Source of the DNA: Perkinsus olseni
Taxonomy: Eukaryota; Perkinsozoa; Perkinsida
Assembly: GCA_013115125.1 (NCBI GenBank)
Contig: JABANN010000211.1
Coordinates: forward strand, 1-52,816
Direction of reading: 5' to 3'
DNA length: 52,816 bases
In this document: positions 43,012-52,816 of the stretch, in pieces
How positions within the stretch are numbered: the stretch's first letter is position 1
Layout: the number at the start of each line of letters is the position of its first letter
Notes under the pieces: generated by a model
Database searches by the model: none
The model's input: the letters and a program-made list of their open reading frames with translations, nothing else
What the model was told of the DNA's origin: nothing
Translations under genes and position numbers: made by a program

Positions 43012-46000
43012 ATGGACCCTAGCCATCGCGACCTGGCCATCAGAGCAGCGGAGGGCGGAGGGGATGCTGTCCTCTTGGAGGCACTCCTCGAGGACGTTGA
43101 CATTGGCAGTAGTGATACAGCATCACCTCCGGTAGACCGCTGGTCACAGTGGCCGCCGTCCCGGTGCTCCTCTCATGCCCCTCAGGCCCCTCAGGCCCTG
43201 TCGCCGAGGGCTGCCTGGCCGGAGCAGGACCATGAAGACGTGAGCGTCGTAGAGCCTCTGGTGTCGGCATGTCGGGAGATGGAGGCGCTGGAGGATCAGG
43301 AGCTCGCAGCCTTATTGCCTGACTATGACCAAACAGCTCGTGCTCGACTAGTGGCTTGGCAGGAGCGGAGAGATGCTTCCGCCCAGCGCTGGGCCGATGC
43401 TAAGCACACTCTTCGGGAAGAGTGGCAGGATGAAGCGCTACTCTCCGCCGAGAGCTCTGACGCCGAGGACTGTCAAGAACCGCTCTCAAGTTCGAGTGTG
43501 CCTGCTACCGGCCTGGAGGCTGCCGACGGCGGTGACCTTGAGGAGGACGAGGCTCCACAAGAAGAGCCGGCATCACCAGGAGGGCTGTTGGATGGGACGA
43601 AGAACTGGGAGGCGCTGAGAGGTGGGCTGGACTAACCGTTTGGGAGCTGCACCATCGAGGGGCTTTAGGTAGGATAGGAGAGGTATTGAGGATGGCTTCT
43701 GAGAAGGGGCAGGCCCTGGACAGGGAAGAGGCTGATCTGGATGTGGACGAAGGTGTCACCACCTACGTACCGCAGGGCCATGAGGGTCAATCGTCAGGGG
43801 TCCTCATCCCTCAAGACCCTCCCCAGTCCGGCTGCTACAGCGATAGCCGTCCCACTGCGGCGAAGGCGGACACCTCTCAAACCATCCCGAGAGAGGACCG
43901 GCCCATGACGGTCGTTGATGTGGTGCGTCCGGCTCTACCCTCGCAAGGAACGGAGGCCGTAGCCCCCCTCCCCGAGGAGGTATCTGTACTCCTATCGTTA
44001 TCCATGTCTGGCCACTACGAGCAGCCCACTTCTTCAGGTGCCGCAATCCGCATGGGCATCGAGTCAAGCACGCCGTCGAGAGCTCTCCTGCATGGTTCAA
44101 GAGGACGCTCTGGTCACGGCTCAAGTACCACTCCTTCACCACCTCTCTTCCAGTGACCCCCCACAGGCCTCAGCTACGGAGCATGAGCGTGGAAGGCTGA
44201 CCCTGGAAGATACGTTTGCCCTGAGGTATCGCCAGTGGGAGCTCTACCAGCAAGGCAGGTCCCCCTCCTTCTCGAGTTTTGCGCACCATCCTCGCCTGCT
44301 CAGCCCTGGAGACCCAGCAGCGAGAGCTGTCGTACGAGCGGCGAGCGATGGAGGGAGCCGATCAGGCGGCCCGTGCGTGGCTCCAACGGCAGCATACCGA
44401 AAGGCTTCTCATGGCCATCGCGGATGACCAGTCGGCTGCCCACAGGATGGAGGACCGAGTAGGTCACCCCCACGGCGTCGCAGGCAGCCCTCGGCACTCA
44501 GCGGGACGTGGAAGGTCGAAGGATGCTCCGTGCCATGCATGAGTCCCGGGCCTACAGGATGTAGTGCGCTGCTCTTACTGGTCATGTATCGCCCTTCCTT
44601 GTAGCCACCTTAAAGCCCTCCGGCAGAACCGTGATGCCATGGTGGTCGAGGACTCCGGGGGACGAGAGAGGAGAGAGTAGACGATCCCTGCCGTGGAGAG
44701 GCGTTGAACGATGGTCTTCCACTCAGGAGCCTGTGGATGGCCCAGGAGGAGAGGCCAAGCTCCTGGTGGCGTAGCGCGGATCGATCAGTTACTGTCATCG
44801 CAAGGGCTGTCAGGAAACGCCGAGCTGAGGTTGCACTCCCTCACGGACTGCAGCAGGCACCCTGCTGGACCAGATACGCCAGCTGGCCGCACTCAGAATC
44901 CAAGCCTGTTGGCGGGGCAATAGGGAGAGAGGCTATTGCGTGGCAGCGCTGTTGGGGATACTGCGGGTAGACAGGGGCGTCATCTCAGGAAGCCTCTCGC
45001 TTCCGCTAGTACTGAAGGAAGTACAAAGAAGCTCCTGCAGCCGTCGATCTTGCAGACTTCTCCTTCGCCCAGCACCGCAACTCCTGGGCCAAGTTTCTCT
45101 TCTCCCGGCTGTTGTTGTTAACGGTGGTGGTGACGTAGATACAGACTGTCTATCGTGGCTTCCGACAACGGAGGGAGTTCTCAGCTGTCGTGTCATCAGT
45201 GGTGAGGATCCAGGCAGCATTAAGAGGTTATCGTCAACGGCGGAGGTATCCTGCCCTATCATCAACTCGAAGCCGGAGGGCATCAGGTACAGCAGCATAG
45301 GAGACCGCTATCTGCACGACCCAGCAGGGGAGTTGGGGGAGGTTGACTTGACCGATATACTCCGAGCTGAGGAGGGCATATCCTCTCTAGTAGGCGCCAC
45401 TACGATCCTACTTCGGGGTCCCTCTCCTCCCTCAGTTCCCCGACAGGCCGACCCTGGTTGTACCGAATCGGACTGAAGAGGCAATCGGCGGGCCAGCTGG
45501 AACGAAGCCAAACGTAGTTGTGGTTGCTCGTACACTGTACTGCCTGGGCTGCATAGGAGGAGTCCATTCGTCTACACGATACCACTCACCAAGAAAAAGA
45601 GGAAAACATCCACCCCATGATGGGCTGCAGCAGGGCCACCTCGCCACTCCTGCCGGACATCAACAGTCATCGATCGACCACTTCTTCGCGGCAAGACACT
45701 ACGGCCAGCAGCAGCAGCAGGAGCAGCAGCAGGAGGAGGAGCTCCACCGCTGAGGAGATCAATGCAAGGGCGGCGACGTCTGAGCAGGTCCAACGCTCCA
45801 TCCAGTGGCCATTCCCTCTACCCTCTCTGCCTCCCTCGTTGCAGGTCGTACCACTCCCTCCGATACTCCCGAGGTGGCGGTCAGCCGTGGTTGCATGGAG
45901 GACCCCCACCCCTTCAGTGCACCAAGATGCCCTCCAGGGTGGGACCGCGGCCGTACTGGAATACTGTGGGATGCCTTGTATGCTCAGCCGAAGGGGACGC

Positions 46001-46420
46001 CCCGGCGCACCCGAGTCTGACTGGCTTGGTCGCTAGAAGGCCCAGCCGTATAGCGGGACCAGGAAAGATTACACGGAAGCGGTGAGATCGATGGCAGTCC
46101 CGACGCAGTCATCCATCTCAGGCCACCGATGACCAGACCGCCGCCCCGTGGGGGCAGCTGGGCCAGCCCGAGGCCGAAGGAGAAGCATCCGCTGAATGCA
46201 CAGGAGTCCGTGAGGTTGTTCTTGGAGCAGCAACGACAGCAGCAACGCAAGCTCCCCGACTACAGCGCCGGCCAGTGATGATGATGTGTCCATGCCCGAG
46301 CGTTCCCGTCCCGTTGTCTCTGTACCCTTGCGGACTGTCAGTGTTGTGTTGGCTATTCCAATCGTCGCTACGGCCGCTGCGGTGAACTCGCCTCTTAATC
46401 GGTGATCTGGAGGCGGCACT
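43012..46420 (+). CDS. Large IQ-motif, coiled-coil protein, partly resolved
   Basis: The start is MDPSHRDLAIRAAEGGG (43012), and the first long exon runs to about 43620. It is Glu/Asp/Gln-rich with helical blocks (EMEALEDQELAALLPDYDQT, RARLVAWQERRDASAQRWAD). Further exons carry similar blocks: ERGRLTLEDTFALRYRQWEL, ETQQRELSYERRAMEGADQ and RAWLQRQHTERLLMAIADDQ. A canonical calmodulin-binding IQ motif, LRIQACWRGNRER, sits at about 44890-44932. A Ser/Arg/Gln-rich region with CAG-type triplet runs lies at 45700-45745. Long coiled coils plus IQ are usual in flagellar, centriolar or cytoskeletal proteins; that role is inference. Downstream limits and many joins are uncertain. Confidence 0.5.
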
Positions 46421-46462
46421 ACCCCAATCCGTCTGGACGTTCAGTGGGACTATTCCACAATC

Positions 46463-47138
46463 ATGTCAGTGGACCCAGCCATCTGCCACTCAGTCATACG
46501 CCGGGCCTGTTGCTTGGCCTTAGCCTCTGCGGCAGAGGCCCCCGACTCAGGCTTTGGCTCAGCTAGTGATGTCGTCATAGAAGAACGGGCACTCGATCTT
46601 ATGGCCACAGTCGTTGAAAGGTGAGCGTCTTGGGCGGGAATAATCTGACACTCTAAAGGACAAACTTTGAACTGCTACTTGATAACGACACTTCATGCTG
46701 CAGCAGTCGATACATAGCAAGCATCCTAGACACTTCCTCTTGCTTAGATTATCCCTCGCTACCGATCAGCTTGATGAGATCTCGGTGTTGTCAGGTATGT
46801 CACAGACACCATAGGAGCTTCGGCATCGGCTCTGGCAACGGCCAGCAATCGGCATGAGATCGGTAGCTTGTTCAATCACAACGGCCTCCTCGATATCACT
46901 CCCTGCCCTTCCAGGCGTCATGGACATCATCGCTGTGTCCAATTTCTCCCGGTGCAACACAGGGGAGATGTCCGGGGCGATTAGTCGTCGGCAGAAACGC
47001 AAATGCCAAATTCAACTCATCAACCCGGCAGCCACATCTCCTAATAATAAGAGGCCCGGTCGCGGCAAAGGTGAGCCTCTGATCGTCACAGTCGCTCAGT
47101 GGTGTCTTCAGCAGGTCTTCTGGAGTGTCCACAGCTGA
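46463..47138 (+). CDS. Possible histone-fold (TAF-like) protein, partly resolved
   Basis: The start MSVDPAICHSVIRRACCLAL (46463) leads into ASAAEAPDSGFGSASDVVIE, then ERALDLMATVVE before a GTGAGC donor. The next exon continues RYIASILDTSS. The helix-loop-helix spacing and 'ALDLMATVVExRYI' recall the histone fold of TAF8/TAF3-type transcription factors, but this is weak. Later exons include GVMDIIAVSNFSRCNTGEMS and a basic segment (RRQKRKCQIQL), with stop near 47138. Confidence 0.38.
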
Positions 47139-47212
47139 CCGGGGACGAGATAACTCGATCGTTGCTATCCTCTCCTGGTGGGCTCATACCGCAGGGCTTA
47201 CCTCATCCAGCG

Positions 47213-47715
47213 ATGCCAACTTTGAAACCTGAGGACACGTTCCAATCTCCGCTCGGAAAGGCGTAAGCACTCGCATAGCGAAGAAGACGGCCGAAGGGTC
47301 TCCACAGGTCCGACAAACAGGAGGATGGCGCGGAGCACCCTATGGTCCCCGCCCACTTCCCAGCCTGGTTGAACCGTGAAATTGTGAACGGTTACAACGA
47401 ACTTCAGAAGAACGTTGCCGCTGGGAAACTTCAGCCAGAGAAGAAAGCTGTCGATGAAAATGAGAAGTTGAGCGAGGCTAAGGTGGCTCTTCGAAATTCC
47501 GTTTGATCTGAGTACTCACGAAGACGATAATTCTTCCCCGTTCGTTGTGGTTTCAGGCCTTCACGGCAGCTGTTCGAGGGACGACCGCCGATAAGGGTAA
47601 CAATGATGCCAACAATGGTGGCGGGGAAGAAGGAAAGCAAGAATCAGTCAAGGGAGAAGCAGCTGGACAGACCAAACGCACCGGAGGAGTTGGTCGTATT
47701 CGAATAGCGAGATGA
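47213..47715 (+). CDS. Hypothetical charged protein, complete, 133 aa
   Basis: Three exons join in phase: 47213-47262, 47308-47500 and 47557-47715. The product begins MPTLKPEDTFQSPLGKASDK. It has HFPAWLNREIVNGYNELQKN, a charged helical middle, then a Gly/Asn-rich segment and a basic end (TKRTGGVGRIRIAR). No signal peptide or membrane segment is seen. The second intron uses a GTTTGA donor. It is not recognised. Confidence 0.62.
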
Positions 47716-47764
47716 ATTTTAGCGAGGAAGTGCTTTGCGTTTTGTAACGGTGACACTGGGGTGC

Positions 47765-49029
47765 CTGCCGCGGACAAGGTTGCAACCATCTTAGGGGGTC
47801 GGAAACGCGAAGAACAGTCGAAACGCAATCGATTACACGCTGATGCAGCGTGTTGTTTCGTATCCGAGGCACTCTGTCACCGTCAAGTATAAGCCGGCGG
47901 TGGCATTGGACTTCAAACTCACACACACCGTCACCAACCCGCCATCACTTTATGATCAACGTGGTCTTCCGTTTCCTTCTGGTGCGCGCGCTTACGCTGG
48001 GCGGAGGCAGTCAGCTGATTTCCGTCGTCGGAACTTGACCAGTTGGAAACTTTCACGAGATTTGAATCACATGTTGACTCTCCTAGTGGTGCAGATTTGC
48101 CATGACTGTTCCTCCTGAGATCCACGTTCCGGAAATTTCATGATGGAAATTCCGCCGTGGAATATTCACGAGGTACCGAGTGTCTTAGAGATTCTTCACG
48201 AGCACTGGCGACCTGCGTGCGGAGCTTGACTCCGTCGACTGGCAAGAGGGTCTTTCTCAGAGGACTTAGAAATGATGCTCGGGGTTCCTTATTTGGGCCT
48301 CGACATGGCCAAGAACGAGTATGTCGGTTGCTGATGAGGGGGCCCCAGCCGCCGCAGTTCGACCGAGCTTTCCTCACAGCCCCTTATACTCTTCCGACTG
48401 CCACAACCCAACAACACTTACATCACGTGTGATCTCAACGGGGTGACATGTACAGAGTAGCTGAAACGGTCTTTCTGATGGTCGAGCTCAGCGTCGTCTC
48501 CAGTGACTCCCCTAGTGAGCGTAGATCTCTACTGGCAATACGGAAATCGACGCGGTGGTGGTCTCGACGTGCAGCACGGTCGCTATCGAGCTGAGAATGG
48601 GAGAGACATCGGAAACTACAAGAAGGATGCACCGATCGATGCCGAAAAAATTTCCTCTATATGACTATCGTCCGCAGCAGCACTTCCTTACTCTGACTAT
48701 AGCCCATACAAGTAGCAGCTTCATCCATGTCAATCGGAAGTGGTCAACAGCAGCCTCCGTGTATGGAGCAGGGACCTGAGTGCACTGATTATCGCTGGAG
48801 TATCCCAGCTAGGCACCTGGCAGCACTACATGCGCGTTGATCTTCAGCAGGCCGGCAACACCACCGCTCCCCTCTGATGAGCACTCGAGTGTCGCGTAAC
48901 AGTCGCCGAGGATCGGCAGGAGATGCTCTCGATAGTGGTCAAGCAATACCACATCAAAGGCAACTCTCAGCTCAATAACTGCGAAAACTACGGTGACTTG
49001 ACACAGCTTGTCAGAAGCCCGCGTGCATG
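47765..49029 (+). CDS. Hypothetical multi-exon protein, partly resolved
   Basis: Exons that read as protein include NSRNAIDYTLMQRVVSYPRH then KPAVALDFKLTHTVTNPPS (about 47795-47980), WNIHEVPSVLEILHEHWRP (48158-48220), VDLYWQYGNRRGGGLDVQHG (48520-48650), ALIIAGVSQLGTWQHYMRVD (48780-48880) and a last exon, RVTVAEDRQEMLSIVVKQYH to VRSPRA, stopping at 49027-49029. The joins are not all fixed and the family is not recognised. Confidence 0.38.
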
Positions 49030-50025
49030 ATTACCGTCGTGTGTGACTTGAACGTCATCCAGCGAGGCCACATCAAATACATGAAGGCAATGCTGCCCTC
49101 GTGGCTTGGAGTACCGCAACTCCGACCGTCGGAGCTCCCACCCTGATCTCGTTATATACACTTTGTCATACGTTTCGAGAGGCCCAGGGAGTAGGGCGGT
49201 GATGAGAGAGCACAACCGAGACACATCATTGGCGTACGAGTGCTTCAGCTGCCCTTCGTTCTCTATGAGAGTGTCACCGTGCCCGGGTGTCTCGGCTTCT
49301 ACCACGACTTCGACTGGCTCCTGCGGGCGCTCCACTGGCCTAGGTTTAGCGAAGACAGAAAAGTGCGGGCCGGGCCCAGCCTTCACTCCAAGGTCGGGAA
49401 GCTTCTCGATCACTGCTTGCGAGGGATAGATTCGACCTTTGTCGTCTGAAAGAGTTCCGCCGTCGAGCTCATCGTGATCACCGTATTGCGTTTGCGCCGA
49501 TCGCTCCGTCATTCCCCGGTCCATAATCATCCCGTTCGGCTCAACTCTGCGGGGTTCATAGACTTCCGAAGGAGAGATGGTCGGACTCCTGGATCCCGAT
49601 CGCGACTTCTGCCTTGAACTCAACGGTGAGGCCTCGGCGCTCGTAGATCGGGGACTGGGTTCGGATTCCTTCAGGACAGTAGCTCCATCGTGGCTGGTCG
49701 GGCTATACGTAAGTTCACGGTCACCGTATTCAGACATAAGCGGCCGTTCTTTCCTTCTCGGGGCCTGGGCGGCCCGGGTCCGCCCGATGCCGCGCTGCTG
49801 ATGTCTTCGTGCAAGGGAGACGCCCGGACTCGCAGATCGTGCCCGCGACTTCTTCGTATGAGCAGGCGAGCCTTTGGCCTCCGATGTACGGGGTCGGGAT
49901 TCACGCGCGTGGGAAGCATTGCTCGCGAAGTAGTCTAGACGATGTGAAGTTGCGCTGCCACAGTCGTCTCGGCGGTCAGCGGAGCCGACAGAATCCCCCA
50001 CATGCTCGAGTGTTCTCCTGGCAGG
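48988..50025 (-). CDS. Arg/Ser-rich low-complexity protein
   Basis: A long minus-strand frame is open from upstream of 50025 to 48988. It is rich in Ser, Arg, Glu and Pro: KKSRARSASPGVSLARRHQQ, then MSEYGDRELTYSPTSHDG (possible start at 49737), SRQKSRSGSRSPTISPSEVY, and a more ordered C-terminal part (ENEGQLKHSYANDVSRLCSL, ALLPGPLETYDKVYITRSG). RS dipeptides suggest a splicing-related or nuclear protein. A possible first exon (YGLQNARMILRWPVVRAHPS) lies near 50110-50270. Its 3' end overlaps the convergent plus-strand gene by about 40 bp. Confidence 0.42.
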   Translation of the reverse strand, partial: PARRTLEHVGDSVGSADRRDDCGSATSHRLDYFASNASHARESRPRTSEAKGSPAHTKKSRARSASPGVSLARRHQQRGIGRTRAAQAPRRKERPLMSEYGDRELTYSPTSHDGATVLKESEPSPRSTSAEASPLSSRQKSRSGSRSPTISPSEVYEPRRVEPNGMIMDRGMTERSAQTQYGDHDELDGGTLSDDKGRIYPSQAVIEKLPDLGVKAGPGPHFSVFAKPRPVERPQEPVEVVVEAETPGHGDTLIENEGQLKHSYANDVSRLCSLITALLPGPLETYDKVYITRSGWELRRSELRYSKPRGQHCLHVFDVASLDDVQVTHDGNHARGLLTSCVKSP

Positions 50026-50446
50026 CACCGAGTAGCCGAGTAACTGAGCCCGCGACAGTGAGCGATATTATAGAAGAGTGCCGCTCACATTTTCATGAAT
50101 CCAAGCTAGCTGATCGTACCATCGGTCGAGTAGAGATTCCGCTGAGAGAGTATTCCCAGACGGAACTCGGTAATCTGGTACTCGGAAGGGTGAGCTCGGA
50201 CGACAGGCCATCGCAAAATCATTCTGGCATTCTGCAGACCGTAGCGGCCCATGCCGCGGGATAAATGACCATCTCGGTAAGCAAACTCGTTGATGGGCCG
50301 TATCGCCACCGACCGCGGCTGGTGAGATAGATCGGATTGACTAACGCATCTCTCTGTGTGATGTCTACAAAAATTCTAACAGAATTGCGATAACACTACC
50401 GCTGCATGAGTGACTTCGACATTGGCGTGAAGTCTTCAGAATTTCA

Positions 50447-51715
50447 CTACAGGGCAACCTCAACTTCGACAGTGCTCTCCACTTCAGGCTTCTGGTCTGT
50501 GGGTATACCCCAATAACAATCACTCTCGATGTTCAGGTTATTCTCATGCATTCTAATCCTGAACCAGCCGTCCTCGCCCCAGTATGTCCCCCAGCTATTG
50601 CGACCGATCCAGTATCTGCACGGCGAGGTCTAGAGTAGCGATCGACCGAGGCCTCGCACGTCTCACTCGATGCCGTCCTCGGACACTCCCCAGCCGGCCA
50701 CTGATATCTCGTGGTTGACTGCGACCAGGTCCTGCTCTTCCTCATATATCTACACAGATTGCCCGTGGGTTTGAGTTCCATTCTCAGCTACTCGACACTC
50801 ACCCCTCCTGTGTAAGCCTCGAACTTCTCTGTAGCGGAGACCCCACAGGAAATAGGCCCATTAACGAAGATCTCCTTTTTCATGTCCTCAGCCCCGGTGA
50901 CCGAGCCAAAGTCGCTCACATACCATTTCTTGTACCTGGAACAGAGGAAGCCCCGAGTACATCAACTCCGCGTCGAGCCAGAAATCGTGGTGGCTGACTT
51001 TACTTCCTTATAGCATGGCAAGTCCCCGGCCAGAGAGTCTCAGAAGTGTTTCCGCCGAAGCACTCCTCACACCGATGCATCGCGTCACACTTGCCCACGT
51101 CATGAGCCAAGTAAGCTTGGCAAGTCTGATCGGGCAGCCCGTGCCTCTGTATCTTCGAGAGCCTGAAAGTTGGACTCAGACCGCTAAGACAGTCTCACTG
51201 AGAGACTACGCTTGGTCAGGGTCGCCGCCCTCACAGTCACCACCGTACTCACAGTTGATCAGCACCTAATCGACCTGAGCATGGCAACGAACTGTAGAGC
51301 AGTCACCTGCGGGGCCAAGTTGATGGGAGGCCAAGTCCCGTTTCTTTGTATACTGATTCTGTCGGAGAGCATTGAGGTCACCGCCTGGGCCCAGCAGGAT
51401 CCACAGTACTGTGGGATATGCTGAGAGAAGACTGGCCCGTGAAATCAAGGAAGACAGCGGGCAGGAGCTATACCTGGTTCTTGTCCCAGGTCGTGTAGCT
51501 AGTCACACCACTGACGTTCCTCCAGTCGAGGGCATCAGGAACCTTTGCAGTGCTCGCCACTCGCGGTAGGACGCCAGCCCGACTCCCAGGAGCCCGTCCT
51601 CCGAGCGCACGGCGAAGACAGCCGGCACGAGAAGATGCAACGCCGGTCGTCCGAGTACTAGGGGGCAGGAATCCTTCTTCTTGTTGAACCTGCAGCCCAC
51701 TACTTCACAGACATA
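50447..51715 (-). CDS. Cathepsin Z/X-like papain-family cysteine protease
   Basis: This is a lysosomal-type C1A carboxypeptidase. Exons in order: a short propeptide part near 51690-51550 ([11 protein letters not shown]), [20 protein letters not shown] (51550-51480), [20 protein letters not shown] (catalytic Cys codon 51394-51396) and [19 protein letters not shown]. Then come [20 protein letters not shown] with [47 protein letters not shown] (catalytic His at 50711-50713) and [20 protein letters not shown] (Asn at 50597-50599). The tail ends EVEVAL with stop at 50447. The [11 protein letters not shown] insertion and the WRNV..GV opening are specific to cathepsin Z. The signal peptide and start codon were not found with certainty. 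Confidence 0.92.
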
Positions 51716-52744
51716 CTATGACTGTGTTATGACGCATTCGCTCTCAGTATGTGCACGGTTCATGTCTCCCTGGGTCCCGATTTTATTCAAGCCTCGCAGT
51801 GCGGCATAGAAAACCATTATGATCACTAACCGTTGGTCAGCTCAGAATGAGGAAAAACTTCTCTCATGAATTGAGTCGAACGTAATGAGGAATCGCAGGG
51901 GACTCATACCATGCAATTACAGACTTGGCTACCAACCCTGTTGGCGCATCATCATATTTTTGGTAAGTTGAGCCGCGCAGGTGTAACGCCCAGAATCAGA
52001 GCTTTTTTCGAACCAGCCAGTTGCTCCGTAGCGTGACCTTCGAGCCATACGTAGAATGACCAGGTTATTCGGCTCCCTGCACCTCGGCATATCATAAGCT
52101 CACGGCTTCGTCATCAGCCGGCAGCCCAGAGACGGAACAGCACTTCCCGCGTGGAATCGTGGAGCATACCCCGGTAGGCAACGACGGTGGTGATTCTTCA
52201 ATTAAGGACTTCATTCTGCGTACGCCTCTCCCACTGAGTCCATTCGATTGAGAATTACCATGGCTGATTCAGCCGGAGAAGAGAAGGAATGATGTATCCC
52301 AAGCGCCGAGGACGGCAGCGACTGCGCTTGACTTGAGCCTCAGTCAAGCGAGCCCCAGAGCCTGGTCAGACTTCTGCGCGAAGGTAATGAGGAAGTCCAA
52401 ATACCGGGACCAACGATGTTATGAAAGCCAAAGGAAATAAGGGGCCCTGCCTTCTGCAAACAGGCACCGCGCTGGTGACGGCGGACGCGGCACAGATGAG
52501 AACGACAAAGCTTGTTACTAACAAGTTGTCAAGTCCTCAGGACCGGGTTTTCGCCACAACGGCATCACAACTTCTGCACCGTCTGTTCCCCTTTGCCCTT
52601 TCTCTCCGGCGGATTCACTATCGGGCGGGCCCGGAAGGCTCGACACGTGCGGCAACGGTGCTGCCATACTGGCGCTGCCAACATCACCGCGGGTGTTCCA
52701 GCAGTAGACTGGTGGTGAACTTCTCTCCGCCGGGACTCCCGGCC
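51716..52744. other. About 1.0 kb with no supported gene
   Basis: This is upstream of the protease, so it probably holds its promoter and possibly its first exon (a frame from ATG 51822-51820, MVFYAALRGLNKIG, is a weak candidate). No repeat, RNA gene or splice-linked exon set was seen. Confidence 0.4.
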
Positions 52745-52770
52745 GGGGGGGGGGGGGGGGGGGGGGGGGG

Positions 52771-52816
<46 letters not shown>
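52745..52816. repeat. Poly-G run at the contig end, probably artefact
   Basis: From 52745 to the end every base is G except one C at 52771. Such a run at the very end of a sequence is typical of dark-cycle base calls in two-colour sequencing being assembled, not of genomic DNA. Confidence 0.85.

Noticed and set aside
1-52816. A new operon-like system, CRISPR array, viral or transposase-bearing element
   Set aside because: No regularly spaced repeats, no transposase, integrase, reverse transcriptase or capsid-like frames, and no functionally linked gene cluster could be seen on either strand.

Overview
The window is nuclear DNA from a gene-dense eukaryotic microbe. It carries many short GT-AG introns (mostly 36-70 nt), a nuclear-type tRNA-Lys and classic eukaryotic genes: a SNARE, F-box, RNPS1, HSBP1, EMC10, a DHHC acyltransferase and cathepsin Z. 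Intron size, mid-range base composition and phased short exons suggest an alveolate protist. Perkinsus is my best guess, but this is inference: I found no spliced-leader sequence and ran no database search. Most genes were assembled by hand, joining exons only where splice sites and reading frame agreed. I found no transposase, reverse transcriptase, virus-like gene or CRISPR array.

Layout, left to right. 1-1395 (-): 5' part of a long-chain acyl-CoA synthetase gene. 3311-4988 (+): PP2C phosphatase. 5420-6472 (+): RNPS1-like splicing factor. 6511-7734 (-): coiled-coil protein whose first intron holds tRNA-Lys(CUU) on the opposite strand. 7879-8970 (-): Qc-SNARE. 9302-9949 (-): unknown. 10674-13231 (-): F-box protein. 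13582-14206 (-): small CFAP68-like protein. 14357-16692 (-): AAMP/Sqt1 WD40 protein. 17739-18115 (+): HSBP1. 18283-18589 (-): small membrane protein. 18894-20878 (-): helical-repeat protein. 21355-22229 (-): DUF2062-like membrane protein. 22296-30801 (-): several membrane, beta-propeller and nuclear proteins resolved only in part. 30960-32860 (-): S-formylglutathione hydrolase. 33948-35452 (-): short-chain dehydrogenase. 35541-37448 (-): EMC10. 37723-39290 (-): carnosine N-methyltransferase. 40479-42077 (+): DHHC palmitoyltransferase. 43012-about 46420 (+): IQ-motif coiled-coil protein. 46463-49029 (+): three further genes. 48988-50025 (-): Arg/Ser-rich protein. 50447-51715 (-): cathepsin Z-like protease. 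The contig ends in a poly-G run.

The genes do not form a pathway. They are a random sample of housekeeping functions: membrane traffic (Qc-SNARE, DHHC, EMC10), lipid and formaldehyde metabolism, splicing, ribosome biogenesis and possibly flagella.

The most interesting signals are in the introns. Several contain sequence like the T-arm (B box) of tRNA genes, in both orientations; one 41-nt AAMP intron is almost wholly tRNA-like. A 13-mer recurs exactly in four introns of unrelated genes. One intron carries a short A-tailed insert between perfect 16-bp direct repeats, as expected of a retroposed RNA. Together these suggest that small-RNA-derived or otherwise mobile sequence has contributed to introns here. 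The Qc-SNARE also has histidine in place of its central-layer glutamine.
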